Source: Bacilli bacterium
Lineage (GTDB): Bacteria > Bacillota_I > Bacilli_A > RF39 > UBA660
Assembly (NCBI GenBank): GCA_028708945.1
Contig: JAQVXV010000038.1
Location: forward strand, 1 to 6,031
Direction of reading: 5' to 3'
Length of the DNA stretch: 6,031 nt
The notes under the pieces were generated by a model. It saw only the letters and a list, made by a program, of their open reading frames with translations, was not told where the DNA came from and searched no databases. A program made the translations under genes and the position numbers. This document shows positions 1-5,048 of the stretch, piece by piece (position 1 is the stretch's first letter; every line of letters begins with the position of its first letter).

Positions 1-501
1 AGCGAGTCTAAACTAACAGAGATACTATTTAAATATGGCGAAGAGAAGTATGCTAAAAGTATTGCTAGAAAAATCGTTTTAAAAAGAGAAGAAAAACTGA
101 TTGAAACAACCTTAGAACTTGTAAATATTATATCATCGTCAGTTCCAGAAAAGTATAAAAGGGATCATCATCCAGCAAGAAAAAGTTTTCAAGCTATAAG
201 AATAGAAGTAAACAATGAATTAGAAGTTTTTAAATCAAGTTTATTAGATTCACTAGAACTTCTAAAAATAAATGGAAGAATATGTGTAATTACCTTTCAT
301 TCATTAGAAGATAAGATTTGTAAAGATGTTTTTAAAAAGGTAAGTTCTGTTGATAAATCTTTAAATAAACTACCAATTATTCCAGAACATTTATTACCAA
401 AATATAAATTAGTTGATAATGTTTTACCATCAGAGAAAGAAGTAGATGAAAACAAGCGTTCAAGAAGCGCTAAACTTAGAATCATTGAAAGGATAAGATA
501 A
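1..501 (+). CDS. rsmH: 16S rRNA (cytosine(1402)-N(4))-methyltransferase RsmH, C-terminal part
   Basis: RsmH (MraW) is a cytoplasmic SAM-dependent enzyme that N4-methylates C1402 in the decoding centre of 16S rRNA. Reading frame 1 is open from the left edge to TAA at 499-501, giving 166 residues. The family is about 310 residues long, so roughly the first 145, including the SAM-binding motifs, lie outside the window. Visible family signatures are HPARKSFQAIRIEVNNEL (window residues 57-74), FHSLEDK (99-105) and NKRSRSAKLR near the C-terminus (151-160). The stop is one base before the ftsL start, and rsmH followed by ftsL and a division PBP is the classic Firmicutes dcw order. Its start and promoter are not visible. 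Identification is firm; only the 5' truncation by the window edge limits it. Confidence 0.96.
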   Translation, partial: SESKLTEILFKYGEEKYAKSIARKIVLKREEKLIETTLELVNIISSSVPEKYKRDHHPARKSFQAIRIEVNNELEVFKSSLLDSLELLKINGRICVITFHSLEDKICKDVFKKVSSVDKSLNKLPIIPEHLLPKYKLVDNVLPSEKEVDENKRSRSAKLRIIERIR

Positions 502-502
502 T

Positions 503-787
503 ATGAAAAAAATGAGAATAACAAAAGGGGAAAGATTTTTGTGGTTAGGTACTTTTTTAAGTCTTGTCTTAACAATATTAGTTCAAGTTTTTGGTGGTGC
601 TAACATTGGACACTTAAATATGAGTGTTGAAAAAATAAAATATGAAATAGAGGTTCAAACTAAAACAAATGAGAGTTTGACAATGAAAATAAATGAATTA
701 ACGTCTTTTGATAAAATAGAACAATTAGTAAAAGATATGGGACTAACTTACAAGAATGAAAATATTTTAATTGTTGATGAACAGTAG
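503..787 (+). CDS. ftsL: Cell division protein FtsL
   Basis: A 94-residue bitopic membrane protein with FtsL architecture: a short basic cytoplasmic N-terminus (residues 1-12), one transmembrane helix (about 13-30), then an extracytoplasmic segment (about 38-78) rich in Lys/Glu with coiled-coil character. FtsL works with FtsB/DivIC in the septal complex that recruits and activates the FtsW/PBP2B synthase. FtsL sequences diverge strongly, so the call rests mainly on topology, length and position between rsmH and a division PBP gene. The ATG at 503 is preceded by GAAAGGA (487-493), which lies inside the end of rsmH, suggesting translational coupling. An in-frame ATG at 512 is a possible alternative start. 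It ends in TAG at 785-787, whose last two bases are part of the next gene's ribosome binding site. Confidence 0.88.
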   Translation: MKKMRITKGERFLWLGTFLSLVLTILVQVFGGANIGHLNMSVEKIKYEIEVQTKTNESLTMKINELTSFDKIEQLVKDMGLTYKNENILIVDEQ

Positions 788-791
788 GTGA
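786..791 (+). promoter_or_regulatory. Ribosome binding site of the PBP gene, overlapping the ftsL stop
   Basis: AGGTGA begins inside the TAG stop codon of ftsL and ends four bases before the ATG at 796. It fixes the PBP start and makes its translation likely coupled to ftsL. A 22-base block around this site (784-805) recurs exactly at the Flp-like pilin start (3313-3334). Confidence 0.8.
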
Positions 792-795
792 TAGT

Positions 796-2964
796 ATGAA
801 AAATAGAAAATGGCATTTAGATAATTGGAAAGTTCCAAAAGTGATGAGTGCCCTTTTTTTTATTGCTTTTTTAGGATTATATATTAGATTTGCATTTCTT
901 TCCTTAGCAACTGAAATAGATGGAAAAAACATTAAAAAATTTGCTGAAGAAAGAAACACAAAATCATCTGTGCTACATGCTAATAGGGGAACTATTTATG
1001 ATTCGACAGGTAATATATTAGCCGTTAATGTATCTTCTTATACCGTTATAGCATATTTAGATGCAGCAAGAACAGGAAGTAGTACTAAACCTTTACATGT
1101 AGTTGATAAACAAATGACTGCTGAGAAATTATCACCAATTATTAATATGAGAGTAGAAGCGATTTTAAGTTTATTACAAAGAGATGTAAAACAAGTTGAA
1201 TTAGGTCCTGGCGGTAGAGGTATAACTCAATTAACAAAAGAAAAAATTGAAGAACTAGAGCTACCAGGAATATCTTTTGTTGAATCATATAAAAGATATT
1301 ATCCTAATGGTGACTTTGCCTCTTATACACTTGGATATGCCAAACTTTATGAAGAAAAACATAACAGTGGTTTAATAGAACACAACATTGTAGGCGAATT
1401 AGGAATTGAAAAACACTATGATGATTTATTGACAGGCACTAATGGTTATATATCTTATCAAAGAGATAGATTTAATTATAAAATCCCAGATACACCTGAG
1501 ACCATAGAACCAGAAAAAGACGGAGATAATATATATTTAACAATCGATTCTAATATTCAAAGATTTATAGAATCGGCGATGAAAAATGTTGGTGAAAAGT
1601 ATGATCCAGAATGGTTTACTTTAAGTATAATGGATGCTAAAACAGGAGCAATCCTAGGAACAACTTCATATCCTTCTTTTGATCCTAATTTAAAAGATAT
1701 TAAAAAATATGAAAATATTTTAGTTTCAACTTTATATGAACCAGGTTCAGTTATGAAAATATTTACTTATATGTGTGCTTTAGAATCTGGAAAATATAGA
1801 GGAAATGATACTTTTTCATCAGGGAAAATAGTTATAGGTGACAGTACGGTTAAAGACTGGAACAATACTGGGTGGGGTTATATCACATATGATAAAGGTT
1901 TTGAATATTCTAGTAATGTTGGAGTATCAAACATTGTTCAAACAGTAATAGATAAAAAAGAATTGCAAGATTGCTTTTTAAAGTATGGTTTTGCAAGTAC
2001 TACGGGTATTGAATTACCAAGGGAGGCTAGTGGTAAAATAGCATTTACTTATCCAATTGAAGTTGCAACAGCAGCTTTTGGACAAGGAATATATACAACG
2101 CCTATTCAAATGCTTCAAGGATTGAGTATACTTTCTAATAATGGTAAAAAATTAAAACCTTACATTGTCGATAAAATAACTGATCCAAATACAAGTGAAG
2201 TAAAATATCAATCAGAGGTAAATGAATCAGAGCAATTAATATCATTTAAGAGCGTCGAATACGTTAAAGATTTAATGTATAATGTAATTAATAGCAGTGA
2301 TCCAAATAGAACCGGTAAGGGGTACTATATTCAAGATTATGGCATTCTTGGAAAAACAGGAACTGCTCAAATATTTGATTCTAAATTAAATAGATATCTA
2401 AGTGGTACTTACTCTTATGTTTATTCTTTTGCAGGAATGTTTCCTAAAGAAGACCCTGAAATAATTATTTATGCTGCCTTAAGCCAACCAAAATATGGTG
2501 GTTCTTCAATATTACCAAATACCATAAAACCGGTTATTGAAGACATTGCAAAATATAAAAACATCTATGGAACTAATAAAAATAATGAGAAAACTATTAC
2601 TTATAATGTAGAATCATTTATTAGTAAAGATTTAGATCAAATTAAAGACAAGTTAGAGGATAATGGATTAGAAGTTATTATTATTGGCAATGGTGATAAG
2701 ATAATTAATCAATACCCTAATAATGGAACAAAGGTTGTCTCTGGTGATAAGATATTCTTAATGACTAACGGAGATGAAATAAAAATGCCTAATATGTTAA
2801 ATTGGTCTAAAAATGATGTTCGTATATTTAAAAAATTAACGAATTTTAATATTTTATTAGATGGTTATGGTTATGTTATAAAACAATCAATTTTAGAAGA
2901 TAAAGTAATAACTAATGAAGACGTTATAGAAATAGTATTTGATACAATAAAAAAAGAAATTTAA
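796..2964 (+). CDS. pbpB: Division-specific class B penicillin-binding protein (PBP2B/FtsI type) with two PASTA domains
   Basis: A 722-residue D,D-transpeptidase that cross-links septal peptidoglycan together with the glycosyltransferase FtsW. A membrane anchor lies at about residues 14-37. The class B pedestal domain contains RGTIYDSTGNILA (64-76) and GELGIEKHYDDLLTG (200-214). The transpeptidase domain carries all three active-site motifs: SVMK (catalytic Ser318, Lys321), SSN (372-374) and KTG (520-522), plus the FGQG segment (428-431). Two PASTA domains follow, at about 600-660 and 661-718, the latter starting with MPNMLNWSKNDV. B. subtilis PBP2B is similar in length (716 residues) and also has two PASTA domains, whereas the sporulation paralogue SpoVD has one, so a PBP2B role is preferred. 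No frameshift or missing catalytic residue is seen. It is the last gene of the plus-strand run and converges on a DUF192 gene, overlapping its stop by four bases. Confidence 0.95.
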   Translation: MKNRKWHLDNWKVPKVMSALFFIAFLGLYIRFAFLSLATEIDGKNIKKFAEERNTKSSVLHANRGTIYDSTGNILAVNVSSYTVIAYLDAARTGSSTKPLHVVDKQMTAEKLSPIINMRVEAILSLLQRDVKQVELGPGGRGITQLTKEKIEELELPGISFVESYKRYYPNGDFASYTLGYAKLYEEKHNSGLIEHNIVGELGIEKHYDDLLTGTNGYISYQRDRFNYKIPDTPETIEPEKDGDNIYLTIDSNIQRFIESAMKNVGEKYDPEWFTLSIMDAKTGAILGTTSYPSFDPNLKDIKKYENILVSTLYEPGSVMKIFTYMCALESGKYRGNDTFSSGKIVIGDSTVKDWNNTGWGYITYDKGFEYSSNVGVSNIVQTVIDKKELQDCFLKYGFASTTGIELPREASGKIAFTYPIEVATAAFGQGIYTTPIQMLQGLSILSNNGKKLKPYIVDKITDPNTSEVKYQSEVNESEQLISFKSVEYVKDLMYNVINSSDPNRTGKGYYIQDYGILGKTGTAQIFDSKLNRYLSGTYSYVYSFAGMFPKEDPEIIIYAALSQPKYGGSSILPNTIKPVIEDIAKYKNIYGTNKNNEKTITYNVESFISKDLDQIKDKLEDNGLEVIIIGNGDKIINQYPNNGTKVVSGDKIFLMTNGDEIKMPNMLNWSKNDVRIFKKLTNFNILLDGYGYVIKQSILEDKVITNEDVIEIVFDTIKKEI

Positions 2965-2981
2965 ACTTCTTCTTTTTTTAT
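2947..2981. terminator. Bidirectional intrinsic terminator shared by the convergent PBP and DUF192 genes
   Basis: A perfect 12-base inverted repeat, ATAAAAAAAGAA (2947-2958) and TTCTTTTTTTAT (2970-2981), is separated by an 11-base loop. Its arms are an A-run on one side and a T-run on the other, so each strand reads as a hairpin followed by U residues. The stem has only one G-C pair, so termination strength is uncertain. The repeat lies across both stop codons and so is partly coding for both proteins. Confidence 0.6.
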
Positions 2982-3251
2982 ATAATTATTTATTTTATAG
3001 TTAGTTCTAAATGGAAATTCATAAGTATAGTAAACATTTTTTTTAGGGAAAATTATCCGGTTTGGTTTAAGGTCATTAAAGACATATAAGATTAGATTGT
3101 TTTTATCGGTCATTATAACATCAATATTTTTTCGCATAAAAAAAGTATGAATAGAATTACATTTAGGAAAACATAACCCATAATCAGCATCTTTCTTGCC
3201 AATAAAACCGATCAATCTTTTTAAAAAACTATTACATATTACTATTTTCAT
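2961..3251 (-). CDS. DUF192 family protein
   Basis: A 96-residue protein of unknown function. The DUF192 core is recognisable in GLCFPKCNSIHTFFMRKNIDV (about residues 25-45) followed by a D-K-N-N turn and a strand-rich C-terminus, matching the family's F-x-x-C-x-x-I-x-T-x-F-M-x-x-x-I-D-V pattern. No convincing signal peptide is seen, so it is probably cytoplasmic. An in-frame ATG further upstream (at 3296) would add 15 residues, but it lies upstream of the predicted promoter and the DUF192-like region begins at MKIVICNSFLKRLIGF, so the start at 3251 is preferred. There is no clear Shine-Dalgarno sequence; the predicted -10 box ends only six bases before the ATG, suggesting a leaderless message. 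It is the only minus-strand gene, sitting between the dcw genes and the pilus genes and divergent from the pilin. A link to pilus assembly is inferred from position only. Confidence 0.82.
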   Translation of the reverse strand: MKIVICNSFLKRLIGFIGKKDADYGLCFPKCNSIHTFFMRKNIDVIMTDKNNLILYVFNDLKPNRIIFPKKNVYYTYEFPFRTNYKINNYIKKEEV

Positions 3252-3257
3252 ATACCA

Positions 3258-3286
3258 ATTATAATATAAAAAAATATATTTGACAA
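3258..3286 (-). promoter_or_regulatory. Predicted sigma-A promoter for the DUF192 gene
   Basis: Read on the minus strand, TTGTCA (-35, 3286-3281) is followed after exactly 17 bases by a perfect TATAAT (-10, 3263-3258). Transcription would start at about 3251-3252, which coincides with the ATG at 3251. Confidence 0.65.
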
Positions 3287-3291
3287 ATATA
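3275..3291. repeat. 17-base palindrome covering both -35 boxes; candidate operator
   Basis: TATATTTG (3275-3282) and CAAATATA (3284-3291) are perfect reverse complements around a single central A at 3283. The palindrome contains the -35 elements of both divergent promoters, whose -10 boxes lie at identical distances (20-25 bases) on either side of the centre. It could be a regulator-binding operator, or only the geometric result of two overlapping -35 boxes in AT-rich DNA. Confidence 0.5.
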
Positions 3292-3308
3292 ACCATTTGA
3301 TATATTAT
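3280..3308 (+). promoter_or_regulatory. Predicted sigma-A promoter for the Flp-like pilin gene
   Basis: A perfect -35 TTGACA (3280-3285) is followed after 17 bases by TATTAT (3303-3308). An overlapping alternative -10, TATATT (3301-3306), has an upstream TG and 15-base spacing. Either predicts a start near 3312-3315 and a leader of only about 10-13 bases carrying the AGGTGA ribosome binding site (3315-3320). Confidence 0.68.
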
Positions 3309-3324
3309 TTAGGTAGGTGATAGT

Positions 3325-3522
3325 ATGAAAAATAAAGGTCAAGCTTTAACGGAATATCTATTAATCATTGTAGTTATCAGCTTTATAGTTATTCAATTAG
3401 TAACTATGTTTGGTGGATATTTACAAGATAAATTAACCGAATTTTCATGCAGTATTATGGAAACAACCTATCAAAAAGGTGAAAAACCTGGTGAAGGTAA
3501 ATGTGCAGTTGAAACTGATTAA
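3325..3522 (+). CDS. Flp-like type IVb pilin precursor (putative major pilin)
   Basis: A 65-residue prepilin. The leader is only MKNKG, with predicted prepilin-peptidase cleavage after Gly5. The mature protein would begin QALTEYLLIIVVISF, with the conserved Glu at +5 and Tyr at +6 typical of Flp pilins, followed by one hydrophobic helix (about 12-30). Flp subunits polymerise into a thin pilus through this helix after extraction from the membrane by the Tad machine. The short polar C-terminus contains two cysteines, Cys42 and Cys60, that could form a disulfide. AGGTGA sits five bases... four bases before the ATG (3315-3320). The gene has its own promoter and is followed at once by a terminator, so it may be expressed separately from and above the assembly genes, as fits a major pilin. 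That role is inferred; the pilin-like N-terminus is directly visible. Confidence 0.82.
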   Translation: MKNKGQALTEYLLIIVVISFIVIQLVTMFGGYLQDKLTEFSCSIMETTYQKGEKPGEGKCAVETD

Positions 3523-3545
3523 AGATAACATGCTTATCTTTTTTT
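3521..3545 (+). terminator. Intrinsic terminator after the Flp-like pilin gene
   Basis: AAAGATAA (3521-3528) and TTATCTTT (3534-3541) form a perfect 8-bp stem with a five-base loop, and the T-run continues to 3545. The stem begins inside the pilin TAA stop codon. It is AT-rich with one G-C pair, so it may be partial, allowing some read-through to the genes downstream. Confidence 0.62.
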
Positions 3546-3546
3546 C

Positions 3547-3575
3547 TTGTAATAATATAAAAATTTTGATATAAT
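3547..3575 (+). promoter_or_regulatory. Predicted extended -10 promoter for the TadE-like/tadZ/cpaF genes
   Basis: TTGTAA (-35, 3547-3552), a 17-base spacer and a perfect TATAAT (-10, 3570-3575) preceded by TG at 3567-3568, giving an extended -10. The predicted start is near 3582, leaving a leader of about 20 bases with AAGGGTGA (3588-3595) five bases before the ATG at 3601. The promoter begins two bases after the preceding terminator's T-run. Confidence 0.72.
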
Positions 3576-3600
3576 TTTATATAGAATAAGGGTGATTTAA

Positions 3601-3939
3601 ATGAAAAAAAATAAAGGTCAAGCATTAGTTGAATTTGTTTTGTTGATTCCATTTGTAACCCTTATATTCCTTATAATTTTTGATTTTAGCAACATTTATT
3701 ATACAAAGTATTTATTAGAAACAAAGTTAGATGAAGTTTCAATTTTATATAAAAATTCAGAAAAAACTAGGCTAAAAGAATTATTAAGAGACAATAAATT
3801 AGATATAATTTATAATTATAGTGAAAATTTTGTCGAAATCGAATTAACAAAAGAACTTAATTTACTTACACCATTATCAGATGCTTTCTTTGAAGATCCA
3901 TATTTAGTGAAAGCAGAGCGAATTATTTATGAAGAATAA
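3601..3939 (+). CDS. TadE-like minor pilin (pseudopilin)
   Basis: A 112-residue protein with leader MKKNKG and predicted cleavage after Gly6. The mature protein starts QALVEFVLLIPF, with Glu at +5 and Phe at +6, and the hydrophobic helix (about 9-32) continues into DFSNIYYTKYLLETKLDEV. This matches the TadE-type N-terminus, where an A-L-V-E-F-x-L-x-x-P motif is followed by an aromatic-rich stretch. The remaining 60-70 residues are polar and extracytoplasmic with no domain I recognise. TadE-family proteins are minor pilins needed for Flp pilus assembly. The gene has a strong AAGGGTGA site and its own promoter, and overlaps the next pilin-like gene by 11 bases. Family membership is well supported by the N-terminus; the exact role is inferred. 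Confidence 0.8.
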   Translation: MKKNKGQALVEFVLLIPFVTLIFLIIFDFSNIYYTKYLLETKLDEVSILYKNSEKTRLKELLRDNKLDIIYNYSENFVEIELTKELNLLTPLSDAFFEDPYLVKAERIIYEE

Positions 3940-4276
3940 AGGACAAGTATTGATTGGTGTAGTTCTTTTAATTCCCTTTTTGTTTATATCACTATTCTTG
4001 GTTTTTGAAATAAGTGATTCTATTTCTATTAAGAAAAGAATGGAAAGTGTCGTTTTAGATGCCATTTATAGTGGATTAAGAGCTGATTATAGAGATTCTT
4101 ATAACATAGTAGATACTTTAATTAATAAAAACTTAGAATATGATGAAATAGATATTGACGTTAATGATGAAGTAATTGAAGTTGAAATTATAAAAAATAC
4201 AGATTATAAAATAATTAAAAAAATAAAAGTTCATTATATTGGTTATTACCAAAATTTAAAGATAGAAAAGGAGTAA
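3929..4276 (+). CDS. Divergent TadE/TadF-like minor pilin lacking Glu+5
   Basis: A 115-residue protein with leader MKNKG and predicted cleavage after Gly5, giving mature QVLIGVVLLIPF and a hydrophobic helix to about residue 28. The K-G-Q site and the L-L-I-P-F stretch match the upstream TadE-like protein, but the position of the conserved Glu+5 is Gly10. The rest (about 30-115) is polar, with an acidic D/E-I/V-rich, probably beta-strand region at 70-100 that I do not recognise. The ATG lies inside the previous gene (11-base overlap), and no good Shine-Dalgarno sequence precedes it, so it is probably translated by termination-reinitiation, which would link its amount to the upstream protein. 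Position and the shared N-terminus argue for a TadF/TadG-like minor pilin; a tip-capping role is speculative. Confidence 0.72.
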   Translation: MKNKGQVLIGVVLLIPFLFISLFLVFEISDSISIKKRMESVVLDAIYSGLRADYRDSYNIVDTLINKNLEYDEIDIDVNDEVIEVEIIKNTDYKIIKKIKVHYIGYYQNLKIEKE

Positions 4277-4280
4277 TAAA

Positions 4281-5045
4281 ATGGCAATAAAAAAAGCACG
4301 TATGGTTGCTATAACATCAGTTAAAGGTGGTACAGGTAAGACAACATTTGCCCTTAATTTAGCAGGAATGTTTTCTTTAAGAAATCAAAAAACTTTAATT
4401 GTCGATTTAGATTTATTTAATAATGCTGTGACGACATCATTAAATATAGATCCTAAATCAGATATCTTTGTTTTAACAGAGGATATTCAAAATAATAGAT
4501 TTACTCAAGTGGAAGATTATGTTACTAAATATAACGATTTAATCGATGTTTTAGCATCTTCAAAAGATCCTAGAACTGCTAATATAATTTCAAGTAAAAA
4601 TATTCAAAAGGCTATTACTAAATTACGTACTAAATACGATGTAATAATTTTTGATACTAATAATTTTAGTGGTGAAATAAACTTGGTAACTTTCGATATG
4701 ATGGATCAAATTTTCTATATTGTTTCTAATGATCCAATTGATATAAAAAATATGAGAACAATGGTTTCAATTTATAGAAACATGGAAAAAGATAACTATA
4801 AAATTATTTTAAATGATGCTAAAGATATACAAAAAAATTACTTCAATAAATATGATATAAAAAATATAATCAAAAAGAATATCGATTATGTAATTCCAGG
4901 TAGTTTTTATATTAAAAATATTGATAAATATGTAATCGAAGGTAAAATACTAGTACTAGAAGAGAGTATTAGAAAAAATTATAAAGACACAATAAAAATA
5001 TTTGATAAAATAGTACAAGAAATACTTAATGAGGAAGTGATTTAG
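4281..5045 (+). CDS. tadZ: TadZ/CpaE-like ParA/MinD-family ATPase
   Basis: A 254-residue P-loop ATPase. It has the deviant Walker A motif KGGTGKTT (residues 15-22, signature Lys15 and catalytic Lys20), the switch region VDLDLFNN (41-48), Walker B VIIFDT (121-126) and an ILND segment (176-179) near the adenine-binding position. The family dimerises on ATP; TadZ/CpaE members localise the pilus machine, often to a cell pole. Many TadZ/CpaE proteins begin with an atypical receiver domain of about 120-140 residues; here the P-loop starts almost at the N-terminus, so that domain is absent. After Walker B the sequence reads TNN where ParA/MinD proteins usually have TPP. The start is fixed by AAAAGGAG (4266-4273), seven bases before the ATG. 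Placement just before cpaF identifies it as TadZ rather than a plasmid ParA or MinD. Confidence 0.88.
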   Translation: MAIKKARMVAITSVKGGTGKTTFALNLAGMFSLRNQKTLIVDLDLFNNAVTTSLNIDPKSDIFVLTEDIQNNRFTQVEDYVTKYNDLIDVLASSKDPRTANIISSKNIQKAITKLRTKYDVIIFDTNNFSGEINLVTFDMMDQIFYIVSNDPIDIKNMRTMVSIYRNMEKDNYKIILNDAKDIQKNYFNKYDIKNIIKKNIDYVIPGSFYIKNIDKYVIEGKILVLEESIRKNYKDTIKIFDKIVQEILNEEVI

Positions 5046-5048
5046 GTG
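5031..5048 (+). promoter_or_regulatory. Ribosome binding site and GTG start of cpaF, directly abutting the tadZ stop
   Basis: GAGG (5031-5034) lies 11 bases before GTG at 5046-5048, a slightly long spacing. The tadZ TAG (5043-5045) is in the same frame and immediately adjacent, so no start further upstream is possible. The first in-frame ATG lies more than 100 codons later, inside the conserved domain. GTG is therefore the best start, and translation is probably coupled to tadZ. Confidence 0.75.

Noticed and set aside
297..959. Two short minus-strand open frames (297-575 and 660-959).
   Set aside because: Both lie antisense to rsmH, ftsL and pbpB, whose products are clearly conserved; their hydrophobic translations are typical of reading AT-rich genes backwards.
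796..2964. The PBP as a sporulation-specific SpoVD.
   Set aside because: Two PASTA domains and a 722-residue length match PBP2B better than SpoVD, which has one PASTA domain, and the gene sits directly after ftsL.
3252..3296. A 15-residue N-terminal extension of the DUF192 protein starting at an ATG at 3296.
   Set aside because: It would start upstream of the predicted promoter and run through both promoter elements, and the extension has no DUF192 resemblance.
3455..3652. A 65-codon open frame on the minus strand across the pilin-TadE gap.
   Set aside because: It overlaps two supported plus-strand genes plus a terminator and a promoter, and has no recognisable domain or ribosome binding site context.
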